Translations under genes and position numbers: made by a program
Shown: positions 10,106 through 19,308 of the stretch, in pieces
How positions within the stretch are numbered: position 1 is the first letter of the stretch
How the letters are laid out: every line of letters begins with the position of its first letter
NCBI RefSeq assembly: GCF_001422445.1
Contig: NZ_LMNA01000007.1
Span: 106,737 to 170,736, forward strand
Direction of reading: 5' to 3'
From: Pseudorhodoferax sp. Leaf274
GTDB lineage: Bacteria > Pseudomonadota > Gammaproteobacteria > Burkholderiales > Burkholderiaceae_C
Length of the DNA stretch: 64,000 bases
The notes under the pieces: model-generated
What the model saw: only the letters and a program-made list of their open reading frames with translations
Databases searched by the model: none
Told to the model about the DNA's origin: nothing

Positions 10106-10136
10106 TCCCAACCCCTGGCGTGTTCTGGAGCCTCAC

Positions 10137-11411
10137 ATGACCCCCTCCCACATCGCCGTGGTCGGCGGCGGCATCACCGGTGTGACCACCGCCTACGCTT
10201 TGGCGCGCCGCGGCTTTGCCGTGACGCTGTACGAGCGGCACCGCTACGCCGCGATGGAAACCTCGTTCGCTAACGGCGGCCAGCTGTCGGCCTCGAACGC
10301 CGAGGTCTGGAACCTGCCATCCACCATGCTCAAGGGCCTTCGATGGATGCTGCGCGCCGATGCGCCGCTGCTGGTCTCGCCCAAGCCGAGCTGGCACAAG
10401 CTGTCGTGGTTCGCCGAGTTCATTGCCGCGATGCCGCACTACGAGCGCAACACCGTGGAGACCGCGCGGCTGGCGATCGCCGCGCGCGAGCACCTGTTCG
10501 ACTGGGCCGAGACCGAGGGCATCGCGTTCGACCACCAGCGCGAAGGCATCCTGCACATCTACCGCGACCAGGCCGGCTTCGCGCACGCGGGCCGCGTGTC
10601 CAGGCTGCTGGCGCAGGGCGGGCTGCAGCGCCGCGCGGTGACGCCTGGCGAGATGCGGGCCATCGAGCCCACGCTGGCCGGCGACTACTACGGCGGCTGG
10701 TACACCGAGAGCGACAGCACGGGCGACATCCACCGCTTCACCGTCGGCCTGGCGCAGGCCGCCAGCCGGCGCGGCGTGCACTGCCTGTACGAGCAGCAGG
10801 TCGAATCGGTGCAGCGCGATGCCGGCGGCGTGACCATCACCGCCACCGGCCCGGACGGCCAGCGCGGCCAGCACCGGCACGACGGCGTGGTGGTCTGCGC
10901 CGGCGTGGCCAGCCGCCAGTTCGCCGCCGCGCTGGGCGACCGCGTCAACATCTACCCGGTCAAGGGCTACTCGATCACCGTGCACCTGGACGACGAGGCC
11001 AGCCGCGCCGCCGCGCCCCAGGTGAGCCTGCTTGACGACGCGACCAAGCTGGTCACGAGCCGCCTGGGCCCGGACCGATTCCGCGTGGCCGGCACGGCCG
11101 AGTTCAACGGCGAGAACCGCGACATCCGCGCCGACCGCATCCGCCCGCTGGTGGACTGGGTGCGCGACTGCTTCCCGGGCGTGGACACGCGCCGCGTGAC
11201 GCCCTGGGCGGGCCTGCGGCCGATGCTGCCTGACATGCTGCCGCGCGTGGGGCGTGGCCGCTCGGCCAACGTGTTCTACAACACGGGGCACGGCCACCTG
11301 GGCTGGACGCTGTCGGCCGTGACGGCGGACATGGTGGCCGGCACGGTGGCCACGGCCTTCGGCGGCTCGGCGTCCGTGCCCACCGCACCGCGGGCCACGG
11401 CGGCGGCCTGA
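10137..11411 (+). CDS. dadA: D-amino-acid dehydrogenase (DadA-like FAD oxidoreductase)
   Basis: The 424-aa flavoprotein belongs to the DAO family. It oxidatively deaminates D-amino acids, or glycine-like amines, to keto acids and passes electrons to the membrane chain. The FAD dinucleotide-binding motif VVGGGITGVTTAYAL is at residues 7-21, followed by ETSFANGGQLSASNAEVWN, characteristic of DadA. The C-terminal GLRPMLPDMLPRVG and NTGHGHLGWTLS segments complete the FAD/substrate site. The GGAG at 10126-10129 supports the ATG at 10137. A tandem glycine riboswitch precedes it, so glycine may be substrate or signal. Glycine oxidase activity is an alternative that family similarity cannot exclude. 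Confidence 0.88.
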   Translation: MTPSHIAVVGGGITGVTTAYALARRGFAVTLYERHRYAAMETSFANGGQLSASNAEVWNLPSTMLKGLRWMLRADAPLLVSPKPSWHKLSWFAEFIAAMPHYERNTVETARLAIAAREHLFDWAETEGIAFDHQREGILHIYRDQAGFAHAGRVSRLLAQGGLQRRAVTPGEMRAIEPTLAGDYYGGWYTESDSTGDIHRFTVGLAQAASRRGVHCLYEQQVESVQRDAGGVTITATGPDGQRGQHRHDGVVVCAGVASRQFAAALGDRVNIYPVKGYSITVHLDDEASRAAAPQVSLLDDATKLVTSRLGPDRFRVAGTAEFNGENRDIRADRIRPLVDWVRDCFPGVDTRRVTPWAGLRPMLPDMLPRVGRGRSANVFYNTGHGHLGWTLSAVTADMVAGTVATAFGGSASVPTAPRATAAA

Positions 11412-11445
11412 TGGGCAGCGGCCGGCGCCGCGCGGCGCGCCGGCC

Positions 11446-11904
11446 CTAGAACATCGTGTTGCCGTTCGCGGCCTTCTCGGGGATGGGCTGCACCGCGTCC
11501 CAGTGCTCGACGATCCTGCCCTTCTCGAGGCGGAAGATGTCGACGATGGCGCTGCCGCGCGTGCCGGGCTCGCGCACGGCGTGCACGTGCAGGATCACGT
11601 GGTCGCCATCGACGAACGAGGCCTTGATCTCGCTGCGCGACTGCGGGAACTTGTCGCGCAGGAAGCCGATGAACTTGCGAAAGCCCTCGGGGCCGTCCTC
11701 GGCGCCGGGGTTGTGCTGGATGTAGCGGTCGCCGACGTACTGCAGCGCCGCATCGGCGTCCTTCTGGTTCAGGCCTTTTTCGTAGAAGGCCAGTACCGTC
11801 TGCCGGTTGGCCTCTTCCTGCGCGGTGCGGGTCTGCGACCAGCCCGGCAAGGATGTGAGAACCAGGGCGGCGCCAAGCGCCAAGGTGGCTGAACGCAGTT
11901 GCAT
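11446..11904 (-). CDS. Secreted NTF2/SnoaL-like protein
   Basis: The 152-aa protein begins with a Sec signal peptide (MQLRSATLALGAALVLTSLPGWSQ). The remainder is a SnoaL/NTF2-like cone fold, with the recognisable YIQHNPGAEDGPEGF and the late strand pattern DIFRLEKGRIVEHWDAVQ. The longer open frame upstream was rejected because this ATG gives the signal peptide. Members of this group are often annotated ester cyclase-like or nuclear transport factor 2-like. The role is unknown; a periplasmic small-molecule binding or isomerase function is plausible. It converges with dadA and has no clear operon partner. Confidence 0.8.
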   Translation of the reverse strand: MQLRSATLALGAALVLTSLPGWSQTRTAQEEANRQTVLAFYEKGLNQKDADAALQYVGDRYIQHNPGAEDGPEGFRKFIGFLRDKFPQSRSEIKASFVDGDHVILHVHAVREPGTRGSAIVDIFRLEKGRIVEHWDAVQPIPEKAANGNTMF

Positions 11905-12187
11905 CGGATGGTCTTTCGGCAGAACGGCAGGAGGGCGCGAGGATAGCGCGGACCTCGGCGCGGCCATGCCCGCGCGCCGATGCGCTGCGCCATGCCGGTG
12001 CATCCTGCACCAGCATCGATGGCGTGTGAGCACTCCACTTTCTCCAACACCACCTTCCCGCCTGAGGCGGGACGCCATCGCGGCATGGCTCATTGCTTGC
12101 TAGCCCCATCGAGCGTATACGCTGGAAGTGGCGCGCCCTTGCCGCCCCGCTGCTGCGCGCCGTACCCCTTCACCCCTGGAGTAAGCC

Positions 12188-13849
12188 ATGAGAAGACTGC
12201 GCAATGCCACGATGCCCGCCGGTGCCTTCCTGTTGACCCTTGCCCTGTCCGGTTGCGGGGGCGGCGATGGCGACCCCGAGCCGGTCGCAATGACGCTCGA
12301 CCAGTTCCAGTCGGCGTGCGCCGCGCTCAACGGCACGGCCGTCGCGGGCGGCGCGGTGAGCGAGTCGACGTTCACGGCGGCGTCCGATGGCGCGGTCACC
12401 GCGACCGCGGTGCCGCAGCACTGCCTGCTGCGCGGCACGATGAACCAGCGCACCGGCATCGACGGCAAGCCCTATGCGCTCGGCTTCGAGATGAGCCTGC
12501 CCTTCGCCTGGAACAAGCGCTTCTACTACCAGGGCGGATCGGGCGTCGACGGCACCCTGTTCCGTGCCGTGGGTGCCTACACCGGCGGCGGCAACACGCG
12601 CAACGCGCTGCTCGACGGCTACGCGGTCGTCACCACCGACTCCGGCCACCGCGCCGAATCGGGGGTGGCCAACGGCAGCTTCCTGTTCGGCGCCGATCCG
12701 CAGGCGCGCGACGAATACGGCGACCGGCAACTGCCCCAGGTGACGGCAGCGGCCAAGCTGCTCATCCGCAAGTTCTACGGCATCGTGCCGGTGCGCTCGT
12801 ACTTCGTCGGCTGCTCCAACGGCGGCCGCCAGGCCATGGTCGCGGCCCAGCGCTACCCCGACCTGTTCGACGGCATCGTGGCCGCGGCACCAGGCTTCCG
12901 GCTCACGCAGGCGTCGATCCAGGGTTCGGTCTACCAGGCGCAGATCGCGGCGGCCATCGCCCCCATGGGCGCCGATGGACGGCCGGACATCACCAAGCCG
13001 CTCACGGCCGACGACCAGGCCGTGGTGCGCCGGCGCATCCTGGACGCCTGCGATGCACTGGACGGCGCCACGGACGGCATGGTCAGCCGCATGAGCGCCT
13101 GCAAGCCCGATCCGCTGGCCTGGGCCTGCCAGCCAGGCGAGAGCGGCAACTGCCTGTCGGCCCCGAAGGCCGACTACGTGAAGAAGCTGTTCGACGGCGC
13201 CAGGACCACCGCGGGCGCGCAGATCTATGCGCCATGGCCCTTCGACCCCGGCATGGCGGCGCAGTCGGCCAATCCGTTCTACACCATCTTCGCCGGCGAG
13301 GCCTCGCACATCTACACCACGCCGCCGACGATCACGGCCGACCTGCTGGGCTATGGGCTCACCGCCAGCGTGGACGTGGAGTTCGCCAAGCTCAGCGCCA
13401 CCAACGCCACCTTCACGCGCTCGGGCAACGACTTCACCAACGCCGAGTCGCCGGACATGGACCGGTTCCGGGCGCGTGGCGGCAAGCTCATCGTGTTCAA
13501 TGGCGCGGCCGACCTGGCGTTCTCCATCCACGACGTCGAGAGCTACTACAAGAAGGTGCAGGCACGCTACGGCGCCGACCAGGCGGCCGGCTTCGCGCGG
13601 GCCTTCTTCGTGCCGGGCATGGGCCACTGCTCGGGCGGCGCCTACGGCACCGACCAGTTCGACGCCGTGGGCGCGCTGGTGGACTGGGTGGAAAAGGGCA
13701 CGGCGCCCGACGTGATGGTGTCCACGGCGCGGGCCGCGGCCGGTGTCGCCTGGCCCGGCCGCACCCGCCCCTTGTGCGCCTATCCCAAGGAAGCCATCTA
13801 CAAGGGCTCCGGCAGCATCGAGGACGCCGCCAACTTCAGCTGCCAGTAG
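12188..13849 (+). CDS. Tannase/feruloyl esterase-family lipoprotein
   Basis: The 553-aa protein is a predicted outer-membrane or periplasmic lipoprotein; its lipobox LALSGC is at about residues 17-22. The alpha/beta-hydrolase core has the nucleophile motif VGCSNGGRQAM (Ser in GCSNGG), a late acid in FNGAADLAFS and the catalytic His in PGMGHCSGG. The Cys beside each of the Ser and His motifs matches the disulfide that links the triad in tannase-family enzymes. It should hydrolyse aromatic carboxylic esters (gallate, ferulate, terephthalate-type half esters) outside the cytoplasm. The MarR gene 41 bp downstream on the same strand could respond to the released phenolic acid. Exact ester specificity is unknown. 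Confidence 0.88.
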   Translation: MRRLRNATMPAGAFLLTLALSGCGGGDGDPEPVAMTLDQFQSACAALNGTAVAGGAVSESTFTAASDGAVTATAVPQHCLLRGTMNQRTGIDGKPYALGFEMSLPFAWNKRFYYQGGSGVDGTLFRAVGAYTGGGNTRNALLDGYAVVTTDSGHRAESGVANGSFLFGADPQARDEYGDRQLPQVTAAAKLLIRKFYGIVPVRSYFVGCSNGGRQAMVAAQRYPDLFDGIVAAAPGFRLTQASIQGSVYQAQIAAAIAPMGADGRPDITKPLTADDQAVVRRRILDACDALDGATDGMVSRMSACKPDPLAWACQPGESGNCLSAPKADYVKKLFDGARTTAGAQIYAPWPFDPGMAAQSANPFYTIFAGEASHIYTTPPTITADLLGYGLTASVDVEFAKLSATNATFTRSGNDFTNAESPDMDRFRARGGKLIVFNGAADLAFSIHDVESYYKKVQARYGADQAAGFARAFFVPGMGHCSGGAYGTDQFDAVGALVDWVEKGTAPDVMVSTARAAAGVAWPGRTRPLCAYPKEAIYKGSGSIEDAANFSCQ

Positions 13850-13890
13850 CGCGGCGCGCACTGCGCAGGCACACCCTCCACATCCGCCGC

Positions 13891-14352
13891 ATGCCCCGCA
13901 CGCCCCCTGCTCCGCCGCGCGACCCGCGCAACGACTACGCCGTCACCGAACAGGTGGGCCACCTGCTGCGGCGGGCCTACCAGCGGCATGTCGCGCTGTT
14001 CCAGGCGGAGATCCCGGACTCGCAGCTGACGGCCGCGCAGTTCGTGACGCTGTGCGCGGTGCGGGACATGGGCGGTTGCTCGCTCAACGATGTCGTCAAG
14101 CGCACGGCCATCGACCAGGCCACGGTGCGCGGCGTGGTGGAGCGGCTGGCCGCACGCGGCCTGCTCACCGTGTCGGCGCACCGGCGCGATGGACGCAAGC
14201 GCGAGCTGGCGTTGACGGACGCGGGTGCCGACCTCGTGGCCGCCACCGTGCCCTTCGCCCAGCGCGTCACCGAACGCACCTTCGGCGACTTCAATCCTGC
14301 AGAGCGGCTGGCGCTGGCCTACCTGCTGCAGCGCATGGCCGACATGCCCTGA
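13891..14352 (+). CDS. MarR-family transcriptional regulator
   Basis: The 153-aa winged-helix repressor has the MarR architecture. The N-terminal dimerisation helix includes EQVGHLLRRAYQRHVALF. The recognition helix is in CSLNDVVKRTAIDQATVRGVVERLAARGLL, and the wing carries the conserved DGRKRELALTDAG (Asp-x-Arg). It lies close behind the tannase-family gene. MarR proteins commonly bind aromatic carboxylates, so it may regulate the esterase. It may also act on genes outside the cluster. Convergent with fumC. Confidence 0.88.
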   Translation: MPRTPPAPPRDPRNDYAVTEQVGHLLRRAYQRHVALFQAEIPDSQLTAAQFVTLCAVRDMGGCSLNDVVKRTAIDQATVRGVVERLAARGLLTVSAHRRDGRKRELALTDAGADLVAATVPFAQRVTERTFGDFNPAERLALAYLLQRMADMP

Positions 14353-14370
14353 GCAGGCCGGCCGCGCCGT

Positions 14371-15756
14371 TCAGCGGCCGACCATGTTCGCCGCCACCAC
14401 CCACTGGTCGAACTGCTCGCCCGTCACGTGGCCCGAGGCGATGGCCGCCTCGCGCAGGCTCAAGCCTTCCTTGTGGCCCTTCTTGGCGATGGCTGCGGCC
14501 TTGTCGTAGCCGATGTGCGGGTTCAGCGCGGTGACCAGCATCAGCGACTGCTCGACCAGGTGGGCGATGCGGTCCAGGTTGGGCTCGATGCCGACGGCGC
14601 AGTTGTTGTTGAAGCTGACCATGCCGTCGGCCAGCAGGCGCACGCTCTGCAGGAAGTTGTGCGCCACCACCGGGCGGAACACGTTGAGCTCGAAGTTGCC
14701 GGAGGCACCGCCGATGTTGATGGCCACGTCGTTGCCGAAGACCTGCGCGGCCAGCATGGTCACGGCCTCGCTCTGCGTCGGGTTGACCTTGCCCGGCATG
14801 ATGGACGAGCCGGGCTCGTTCTCGGGGATGCTGAGCTCGCCGATGCCGCTGCGCGGGCCGCTGGCAAGCCAGCGCACGTCGTTGGCGATCTTGTTCAGGC
14901 TGGCGGCCAGGGTCTTGAGCGCGCCATGCGCGTGCACGAGGGCATCTTGCGAAGCGAGCGACTCGAACTTGTTGGGCGCGGTGACGAACGGCAGCCCGGT
15001 GATGCCTGCGATCTCCTGCGCCACGCCCTCGGCATAGCCCTTGGGCGCGTTCAGGCCGGTGCCCACGGCGGTGCCGCCCAGTGCCAGCTCGTACAGGTGC
15101 GGCAGCGCGGCCTGCACGTGCTTCTTGCCATGCTCCAGCTGCGCGACCCAGCCCGAGATCTCCTGGCCCAAGGTGAGCGGCGTGGCGTCTTGCAGGTGGG
15201 TGCGGCCGATCTTGACGATGTGGTCGAAGGCTTTGGCCTTGGCATCCAGCGTGGCCTTCAGCAGGTCGATGGCGGGCAGCAGCTTGCGGGTCAGCGCATC
15301 GACGGCGGCCACGTGCGATGCCGTGGGAAACACGTCGTTGGACGACTGGCTCTTGTTCACGTCGTCGTTGGGGTGCACCAGCCGGCCCTCGCCGCGCTCG
15401 CCGCCCAGCAGCTCGCTGGCGCGGTTGGCGATGACCTCGTTGAGGTTCATGTTGGTCTGCGTGCCCGAACCGGTCTGCCAGACCACCAGCGGGAATTCAT
15501 CGGGATGCTTGCCCTCGATCACTTCCTGCGCGGCGGCGACGATGGCGTCCTTCTTCTTGCCGTCGAGCAGGCCCAGCGCATGGTTCACGGTGGCCGACGC
15601 CCGTTTGACCTGGGCCAGCGCGCGGATGATCTCGCGCGGCTGGCGCTCGCCCGAGATGTCGAAGTTCTGCAGCGAGCGCTGGGTCTGCGCGCCCCAGAGC
15701 TTGTCGGCAGGCACCTCGATGGGGCCAAAGGTGTCTTTTTCGGTGCGGGTGGTCAT
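14371..15756 (-). CDS. fumC: Fumarate hydratase class II
   Basis: The 461-aa enzyme interconverts fumarate and malate in the TCA cycle and is iron-independent. The superfamily signature [15 protein letters not shown] is intact. The N-terminal [23 protein letters not shown] opening (read in two parts) and [14 protein letters not shown] are typical of FumC. Length is standard. It is a single leftward gene, convergent with the MarR gene. A class I fumarase is encoded 11 kb to the right (27250), so the organism has both the oxidant-stable and the iron-sulfur form. Confidence 0.95.
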   Translation of the reverse strand: MTTRTEKDTFGPIEVPADKLWGAQTQRSLQNFDISGERQPREIIRALAQVKRASATVNHALGLLDGKKKDAIVAAAQEVIEGKHPDEFPLVVWQTGSGTQTNMNLNEVIANRASELLGGERGEGRLVHPNDDVNKSQSSNDVFPTASHVAAVDALTRKLLPAIDLLKATLDAKAKAFDHIVKIGRTHLQDATPLTLGQEISGWVAQLEHGKKHVQAALPHLYELALGGTAVGTGLNAPKGYAEGVAQEIAGITGLPFVTAPNKFESLASQDALVHAHGALKTLAASLNKIANDVRWLASGPRSGIGELSIPENEPGSSIMPGKVNPTQSEAVTMLAAQVFGNDVAINIGGASGNFELNVFRPVVAHNFLQSVRLLADGMVSFNNNCAVGIEPNLDRIAHLVEQSLMLVTALNPHIGYDKAAAIAKKGHKEGLSLREAAIASGHVTGEQFDQWVVAANMVGR

Positions 15757-15870
15757 GGTGCTGGGCTCAACGGCAGTGAAAACAGCCTCACAGTATCACC
15801 CGGATGAGAAGCGCTCTCATCAACAGGGTCGGCCACCGCGCCGTGTCCTGCGCGCGGATGGCCGGCCTAG

Positions 15871-16848
15871 CTACTCCAGCCGGATGTCGGCCGCCTGGAG
15901 CAGCGGCCCCCAGCGGCTGTGTTCCTCGCGCAGCAGGCGGCCCGTCGCGACCGGCGTGGTCACGAAGGGCTCGTAGCCCTGCTGACGCAGCAGCTGGTTG
16001 AACTCGGGTTCGGCCACGGACTCGGCGATGGCGGCATGCAGGCGCGCCACGGTGTCGGACGCTGTCCCCGCCGGTGCCATCACCACGAAACGCAGGGCGA
16101 CGTGCACGCCGGCCAGCCCGGTCTCCACGGCCGTCGGCAGCTCGGGCGCCAGTTCGCTGCGCCGCTCGGACAGCACGGCCAGCGGCCGCAGCTTGGCGCT
16201 CTCGAGGAACTGGCGCACCGCGCCGAAGGTGAAGACGCCGACCTGGGCATGGCCCGCGACCACGTCGTTCAAGGCCGGCCCGCCGCCGCGGTAGACCGCC
16301 TCGCCGATGCGGAAGTCCGCCGTGCGCGCCAGCAGCTCGAAGCCCAGCTGGTGCGGCGAACCCTGCCCCGGGTTGGCGAAGTTCAGCCGTGTGGGCTCGC
16401 GCCGGGCCAGGGCCACGAACGCGCGCAGGTCGCGTGCGGCGATCTCCGGGTGGCAGGCCAGCACGAGCGGCGAACTCGCCACGTAGGCCACGGGCGCCAG
16501 GTCCTTGAAGGTGTCGTAGCGCAGGTTGCGGTAGAGCAGCGGGTAGATGGCGATGGCGTCGGTGTTGATCAGCACGGTGTAGCCGTCGGCGGCGGACCTG
16601 GCGACCAGTTCGGTGCCGATGTTGCTGCCCGCGCCCGTCTTGTTCTCCAGCACCACCGGCTGGCCCAGGCGCTGGCGCAGCCGCTCGGCCAGCGGCCGTG
16701 CCAACGTGTCGGCGCCACCACCGGGCGGAAACGGCACGACCATGCGGATCGGCCGCGACGGCCAGGGCTGCTGGCCCCGCGCCGGCGCCATGGCGGCCAG
16801 GGCGGCGGCCATGCCCAGTGCGGCACGCCGGGTGAACGGTGCATGCAT
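15871..16848 (-). CDS. Bug-family (TctC-like) periplasmic binding protein, operon-distal copy
   Basis: The 325-aa protein starts MHAPFTRRAALGMAAALAAM, a Tat-like or Sec signal peptide. It then shows Bug-family marks: PWPSRPIRMVVPFPPGGGADTLAR (split here as PIRMVVPFPPGGG), VVLENKTGAGSNIGTE and FANPGQGSPHQLGFELL. These extracytoplasmic receptors bind carboxylates or small aromatics. No TctA/TctB membrane subunits are encoded nearby, which is common for orphan Bug genes in Burkholderiales. It is the last gene of the leftward operon that starts at 22880, 11 bp after the YrdC-like gene, so it could feed that pathway or act as a sensor. Confidence 0.9.
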   Translation of the reverse strand: MHAPFTRRAALGMAAALAAMAPARGQQPWPSRPIRMVVPFPPGGGADTLARPLAERLRQRLGQPVVLENKTGAGSNIGTELVARSAADGYTVLINTDAIAIYPLLYRNLRYDTFKDLAPVAYVASSPLVLACHPEIAARDLRAFVALARREPTRLNFANPGQGSPHQLGFELLARTADFRIGEAVYRGGGPALNDVVAGHAQVGVFTFGAVRQFLESAKLRPLAVLSERRSELAPELPTAVETGLAGVHVALRFVVMAPAGTASDTVARLHAAIAESVAEPEFNQLLRQQGYEPFVTTPVATGRLLREEHSRWGPLLQAADIRLE

Positions 16849-16859
16849 GGCGGCCCCCC

Positions 16860-17591
16860 TCAGACCAGCGACATGCTGCCTTCGACCGGCCGCGGCGGCA
16901 GCTCCACGCCGAAGTGCTTGCGCACCAGCTGCGCCTGCTGCTCGTACAGCCCGCCGAAGCGCAGCACCCGCCAGCTCGGCAACTCGATGATGGTGCTGCC
17001 GATCAGCCAGGCATTGGCATAGCGCGAGCGCCCATAGCCCAGCACCAGTTCGCAGCCGGCCTGCACTTCGGCCTCGACATCCTGCATCTCGAACTTGCTG
17101 CCCGACAGCGACACGTTGGCCGACGAGCCGAACAGCGGCGTGCAGGCATCGAAGGACAGCCGCGCCAGTTCCTCCTGGATCGCGCCGGCGTTCATGAGCA
17201 GGTCCATGGTGCCGGCCTTGCTGGAGCGGCGCAGCGCGCCGAACTCGGTGGTCTGCAACCAGTCGTGCTCGGCCCGGAACGGCGCCACCACCGACAGCGG
17301 CAGGTCGTGGTCCTGGGTGATGCAGCGCACCAGGTCGCGGTCGCGCTCGGTGGTCTGCAGCACCTCGCTGAAGATGTCCCAGTTGCCCAGCACTCCGTTG
17401 GGCTTGGTCGCGGGGCGTTTCTTGAGCGCATAGATGCGTTCCACGGCGCGCGCCGTGTGGCCGAAGATGGCGTAGGACACGTCCAGCGGCAGCACGGTCA
17501 CGCCGCCGCCCTTCATCAGCTTGAATGCCTTGCGGGCATCGGCCCGCACCACGTCGGGCGGTGGCGGGCTCTGGCGGTCGATCACTTCCAT
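16860..17591 (-). CDS. YrdC/Sua5/YciO-like protein (copy 1)
   Basis: The 243-aa protein has the YrdC fold. GGGVTVLPLDVSYAIFGHTA replaces the canonical PTDTVYGL motif. YALKKRPATKP keeps the Lys-x-Arg nucleotide/carbamoyl-site pair, and LFGSSANVSLSG is the Ser-Ala-Asn motif. Classical members (TsaC/Sua5) make threonylcarbamoyl-AMP for tRNA t6A modification. HypF and O-carbamoyltransferases use the same fold for carbamoyl-adenylate chemistry. The lost Thr in the first motif and the setting inside a transport/hydrolase operon argue against the housekeeping tRNA role. A homologous gene lies at 22185. Function is unknown; ATP-dependent carbamoyl or acyl transfer is an inference. Confidence 0.78.
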   Translation of the reverse strand: MEVIDRQSPPPPDVVRADARKAFKLMKGGGVTVLPLDVSYAIFGHTARAVERIYALKKRPATKPNGVLGNWDIFSEVLQTTERDRDLVRCITQDHDLPLSVVAPFRAEHDWLQTTEFGALRRSSKAGTMDLLMNAGAIQEELARLSFDACTPLFGSSANVSLSGSKFEMQDVEAEVQAGCELVLGYGRSRYANAWLIGSTIIELPSWRVLRFGGLYEQQAQLVRKHFGVELPPRPVEGSMSLV

Positions 17592-17606
17592 GGGGGTCTC
17601 CTTATC

Positions 17607-18602
17607 TCAATCGGCTTTGATGTTGGCCTCGGCCACGACCTTGGCGCTGCGCGCCAGGTCCTCGGTGTAGAGCGTGCGCAGTGCGTCCGGGCGCCCCGGC
17701 CTCAACTCGTAGCCCTGGCTGTTGAACTTGGCCTGCACGGCCGGGTCGGCCAGCACCTGGTTGAGGGCGGCATTGAGCGCCTGCACCGCGGCTGCGGGCG
17801 TGCCCGCGGGGGCGAACAGGCCGTACCAGAGGTTGACCTCGTAGCCGGGCACGCCGGCCTCGGCGATGGTCGGCACCTCGGGCAGCAGCGGCGTGCGCTG
17901 CGCCGCGGCCACGCCGAGCGCGCGCAGGCGGCCCGCGGCGATGAACGAGCGGACCGAGGCCACGGTCTGGAAGCTGGCCTGGGTCTGCCGCCCCAGCAGG
18001 TCGTTGATGGCAGGCCCGCCGCCCTTGTACTGGATGTGGACGATGTCGCTGCCCGTCATGCGGTTGAACAGCTCGGAGGCCAGGTGGTGCGGCGTGCCGT
18101 TGCCCGGCGCGCTCCAGTTGAGCTGGCCGGGCCGCGCCTTGGCTTCGCGCACCAGGTCGCGCACGCTCTGCAGGCCCGCATCCGGATGCACCACCAGCAC
18201 CAGCGGCGCGGTGGCCACGGTGCCGACCGGCGCGAAGGCATGCACCGGATCGAACGGCAGCTTCTGGTACAGCGCGGCGTTGATGGACAGGGTGTTGGAG
18301 CCGAACAGCACGCTGTAGCCGTCGGCCGCGGACTTGGCCACCGCGTCGGCGCCCAGGTTGCCGCCCGCGCCGCCCTTGTTCTCGACGACGACCGGCTGGC
18401 CGAGCGCCTCGGCCAGCCGCGGCGCGAGGTCACGGGCCAGGATGTCGGTGCCGCCGCCGACCGCGAACGGCACCACCAGGCGGATCGGCTTGTCCGGGTA
18501 CTTCTGGCCCCAGGCGGGCAGCACGGCGCCGCCCGCGACCGCGCCCAGCGCGACGAACGCGCGCCTGGTGATGCGGGGCCCCTTGCGCAGCGGCCCGCTC
18601 AT
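17607..18602 (-). CDS. Bug-family (TctC-like) periplasmic binding protein
   Basis: The 331-aa receptor begins with a twin-arginine-like leader (ITRRAFVALGAVAGGAVLP). The mature part has YPDKPIRLVVPFAVGGGTD, VVVENKGGAGGNLGADAVA and NWSAPGNGTPHHLASELF, all Bug-family hallmarks. The ATG at 18602 overlaps the TGA of the cysteine-hydrolase gene (ATGA), so translation is coupled; an in-frame extension further upstream was rejected. It lies in the operon between the hydrolase and YrdC-like copy 1. No TctAB is present, and the TRAP genes encoded upstream use their own DctP receptor. Confidence 0.9.
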   Translation of the reverse strand: MSGPLRKGPRITRRAFVALGAVAGGAVLPAWGQKYPDKPIRLVVPFAVGGGTDILARDLAPRLAEALGQPVVVENKGGAGGNLGADAVAKSAADGYSVLFGSNTLSINAALYQKLPFDPVHAFAPVGTVATAPLVLVVHPDAGLQSVRDLVREAKARPGQLNWSAPGNGTPHHLASELFNRMTGSDIVHIQYKGGGPAINDLLGRQTQASFQTVASVRSFIAAGRLRALGVAAAQRTPLLPEVPTIAEAGVPGYEVNLWYGLFAPAGTPAAAVQALNAALNQVLADPAVQAKFNSQGYELRPGRPDALRTLYTEDLARSAKVVAEANIKAD

Positions 18603-19285
18603 GCGGCCTTGGCGGCACGCGTGGCGCCGGCCAGTTCGCGCATGGCCTCCTCGGTGTCCACCACGCGGCCCCACAGCCGGCGGAAGGACTCCAGCGTCAC
18701 CTCCTGCATGCGGTCCGAGCAGGTGCCGGTGGCGTCGGACACCAGCACCGCGCCATAGCCGCGGTCGGCGGCCTCGCGCGCGGTCGTGTCCACGCAGTTG
18801 TTGGTGGAGACGCCGACGTAGACACCGGTCCTCACGCCAAGCCGGTCGAACACGGCACCGAGGTCGGAGCTGGCGAAGGCGCCCATGGTGTTCTTGGCCA
18901 CCACCGGGTCGCCCGGCAGCGGCCGCAGCCCTTCCACGATGCCGTTCTCGAAGGAGCCCACGTGGTTGTTGCAGGCCTGAAAGAAGCCGCGCACGTGCGG
19001 CGGCGCATCGGAATAGTCGGCCTTGTGCGCGCCCACCGTGACGTAGACCACCGGTGCACCAGCGGCGCGGAACGCGGCCAGCAGCCTGCGCGTGTTGGGG
19101 ATGATGAGGTTCTCGATGCGCGAGAAGCGGTACTCCGCCTCGGCCAGCCGGCCCTGGCTGGCCAGCAGCGCGCCCAGGCCATGGTGGCGCGAGCCGCTGG
19201 CGTACTGCATGTCGATCACCACCAGCGCGGTGTCCGCGGCGGCGATGGCCACCGGGCGCGTGAAGCGGTTGATGTAGTCGGTCAT
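18599..19285 (-). CDS. Isochorismatase-like cysteine hydrolase
   Basis: The 228-aa protein has the cysteine-hydrolase triad: Asp in ALVVIDMQYAS (about residue 25), Lys in PVVAKNTMGAFASSD and Cys in VSTNNCVDTTAREA. The cis-peptide segment before the Cys is also conserved. This superfamily includes N-carbamoylsarcosine amidase, ureidoacrylate amidase, nicotinamidase and isochorismatase. It likely cleaves an amide or carbamoyl bond in a compound imported by the TRAP system encoded just upstream (23-bp gap). With two YrdC-like proteins in the same operon, a carbamoyl-type substrate is attractive but unproven. Confidence 0.88.
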   Translation of the reverse strand: MTDYINRFTRPVAIAAADTALVVIDMQYASGSRHHGLGALLASQGRLAEAEYRFSRIENLIIPNTRRLLAAFRAAGAPVVYVTVGAHKADYSDAPPHVRGFFQACNNHVGSFENGIVEGLRPLPGDPVVAKNTMGAFASSDLGAVFDRLGVRTGVYVGVSTNNCVDTTAREAADRGYGAVLVSDATGTCSDRMQEVTLESFRRLWGRVVDTEEAMRELAGATRAAKAA

Positions 19286-19308
19286 CTCGGGGCTCCTTGG
19301 TTGTCGTT

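Noticed and set aside
16860..17591. YrdC-like copy 1 as the housekeeping tRNA t6A enzyme TsaC/Sua5
   Set aside because: The first motif lacks the conserved Thr, a second copy exists nearby, and both sit in a transport operon. A separate tsaC is expected elsewhere, though this was not verifiable here.
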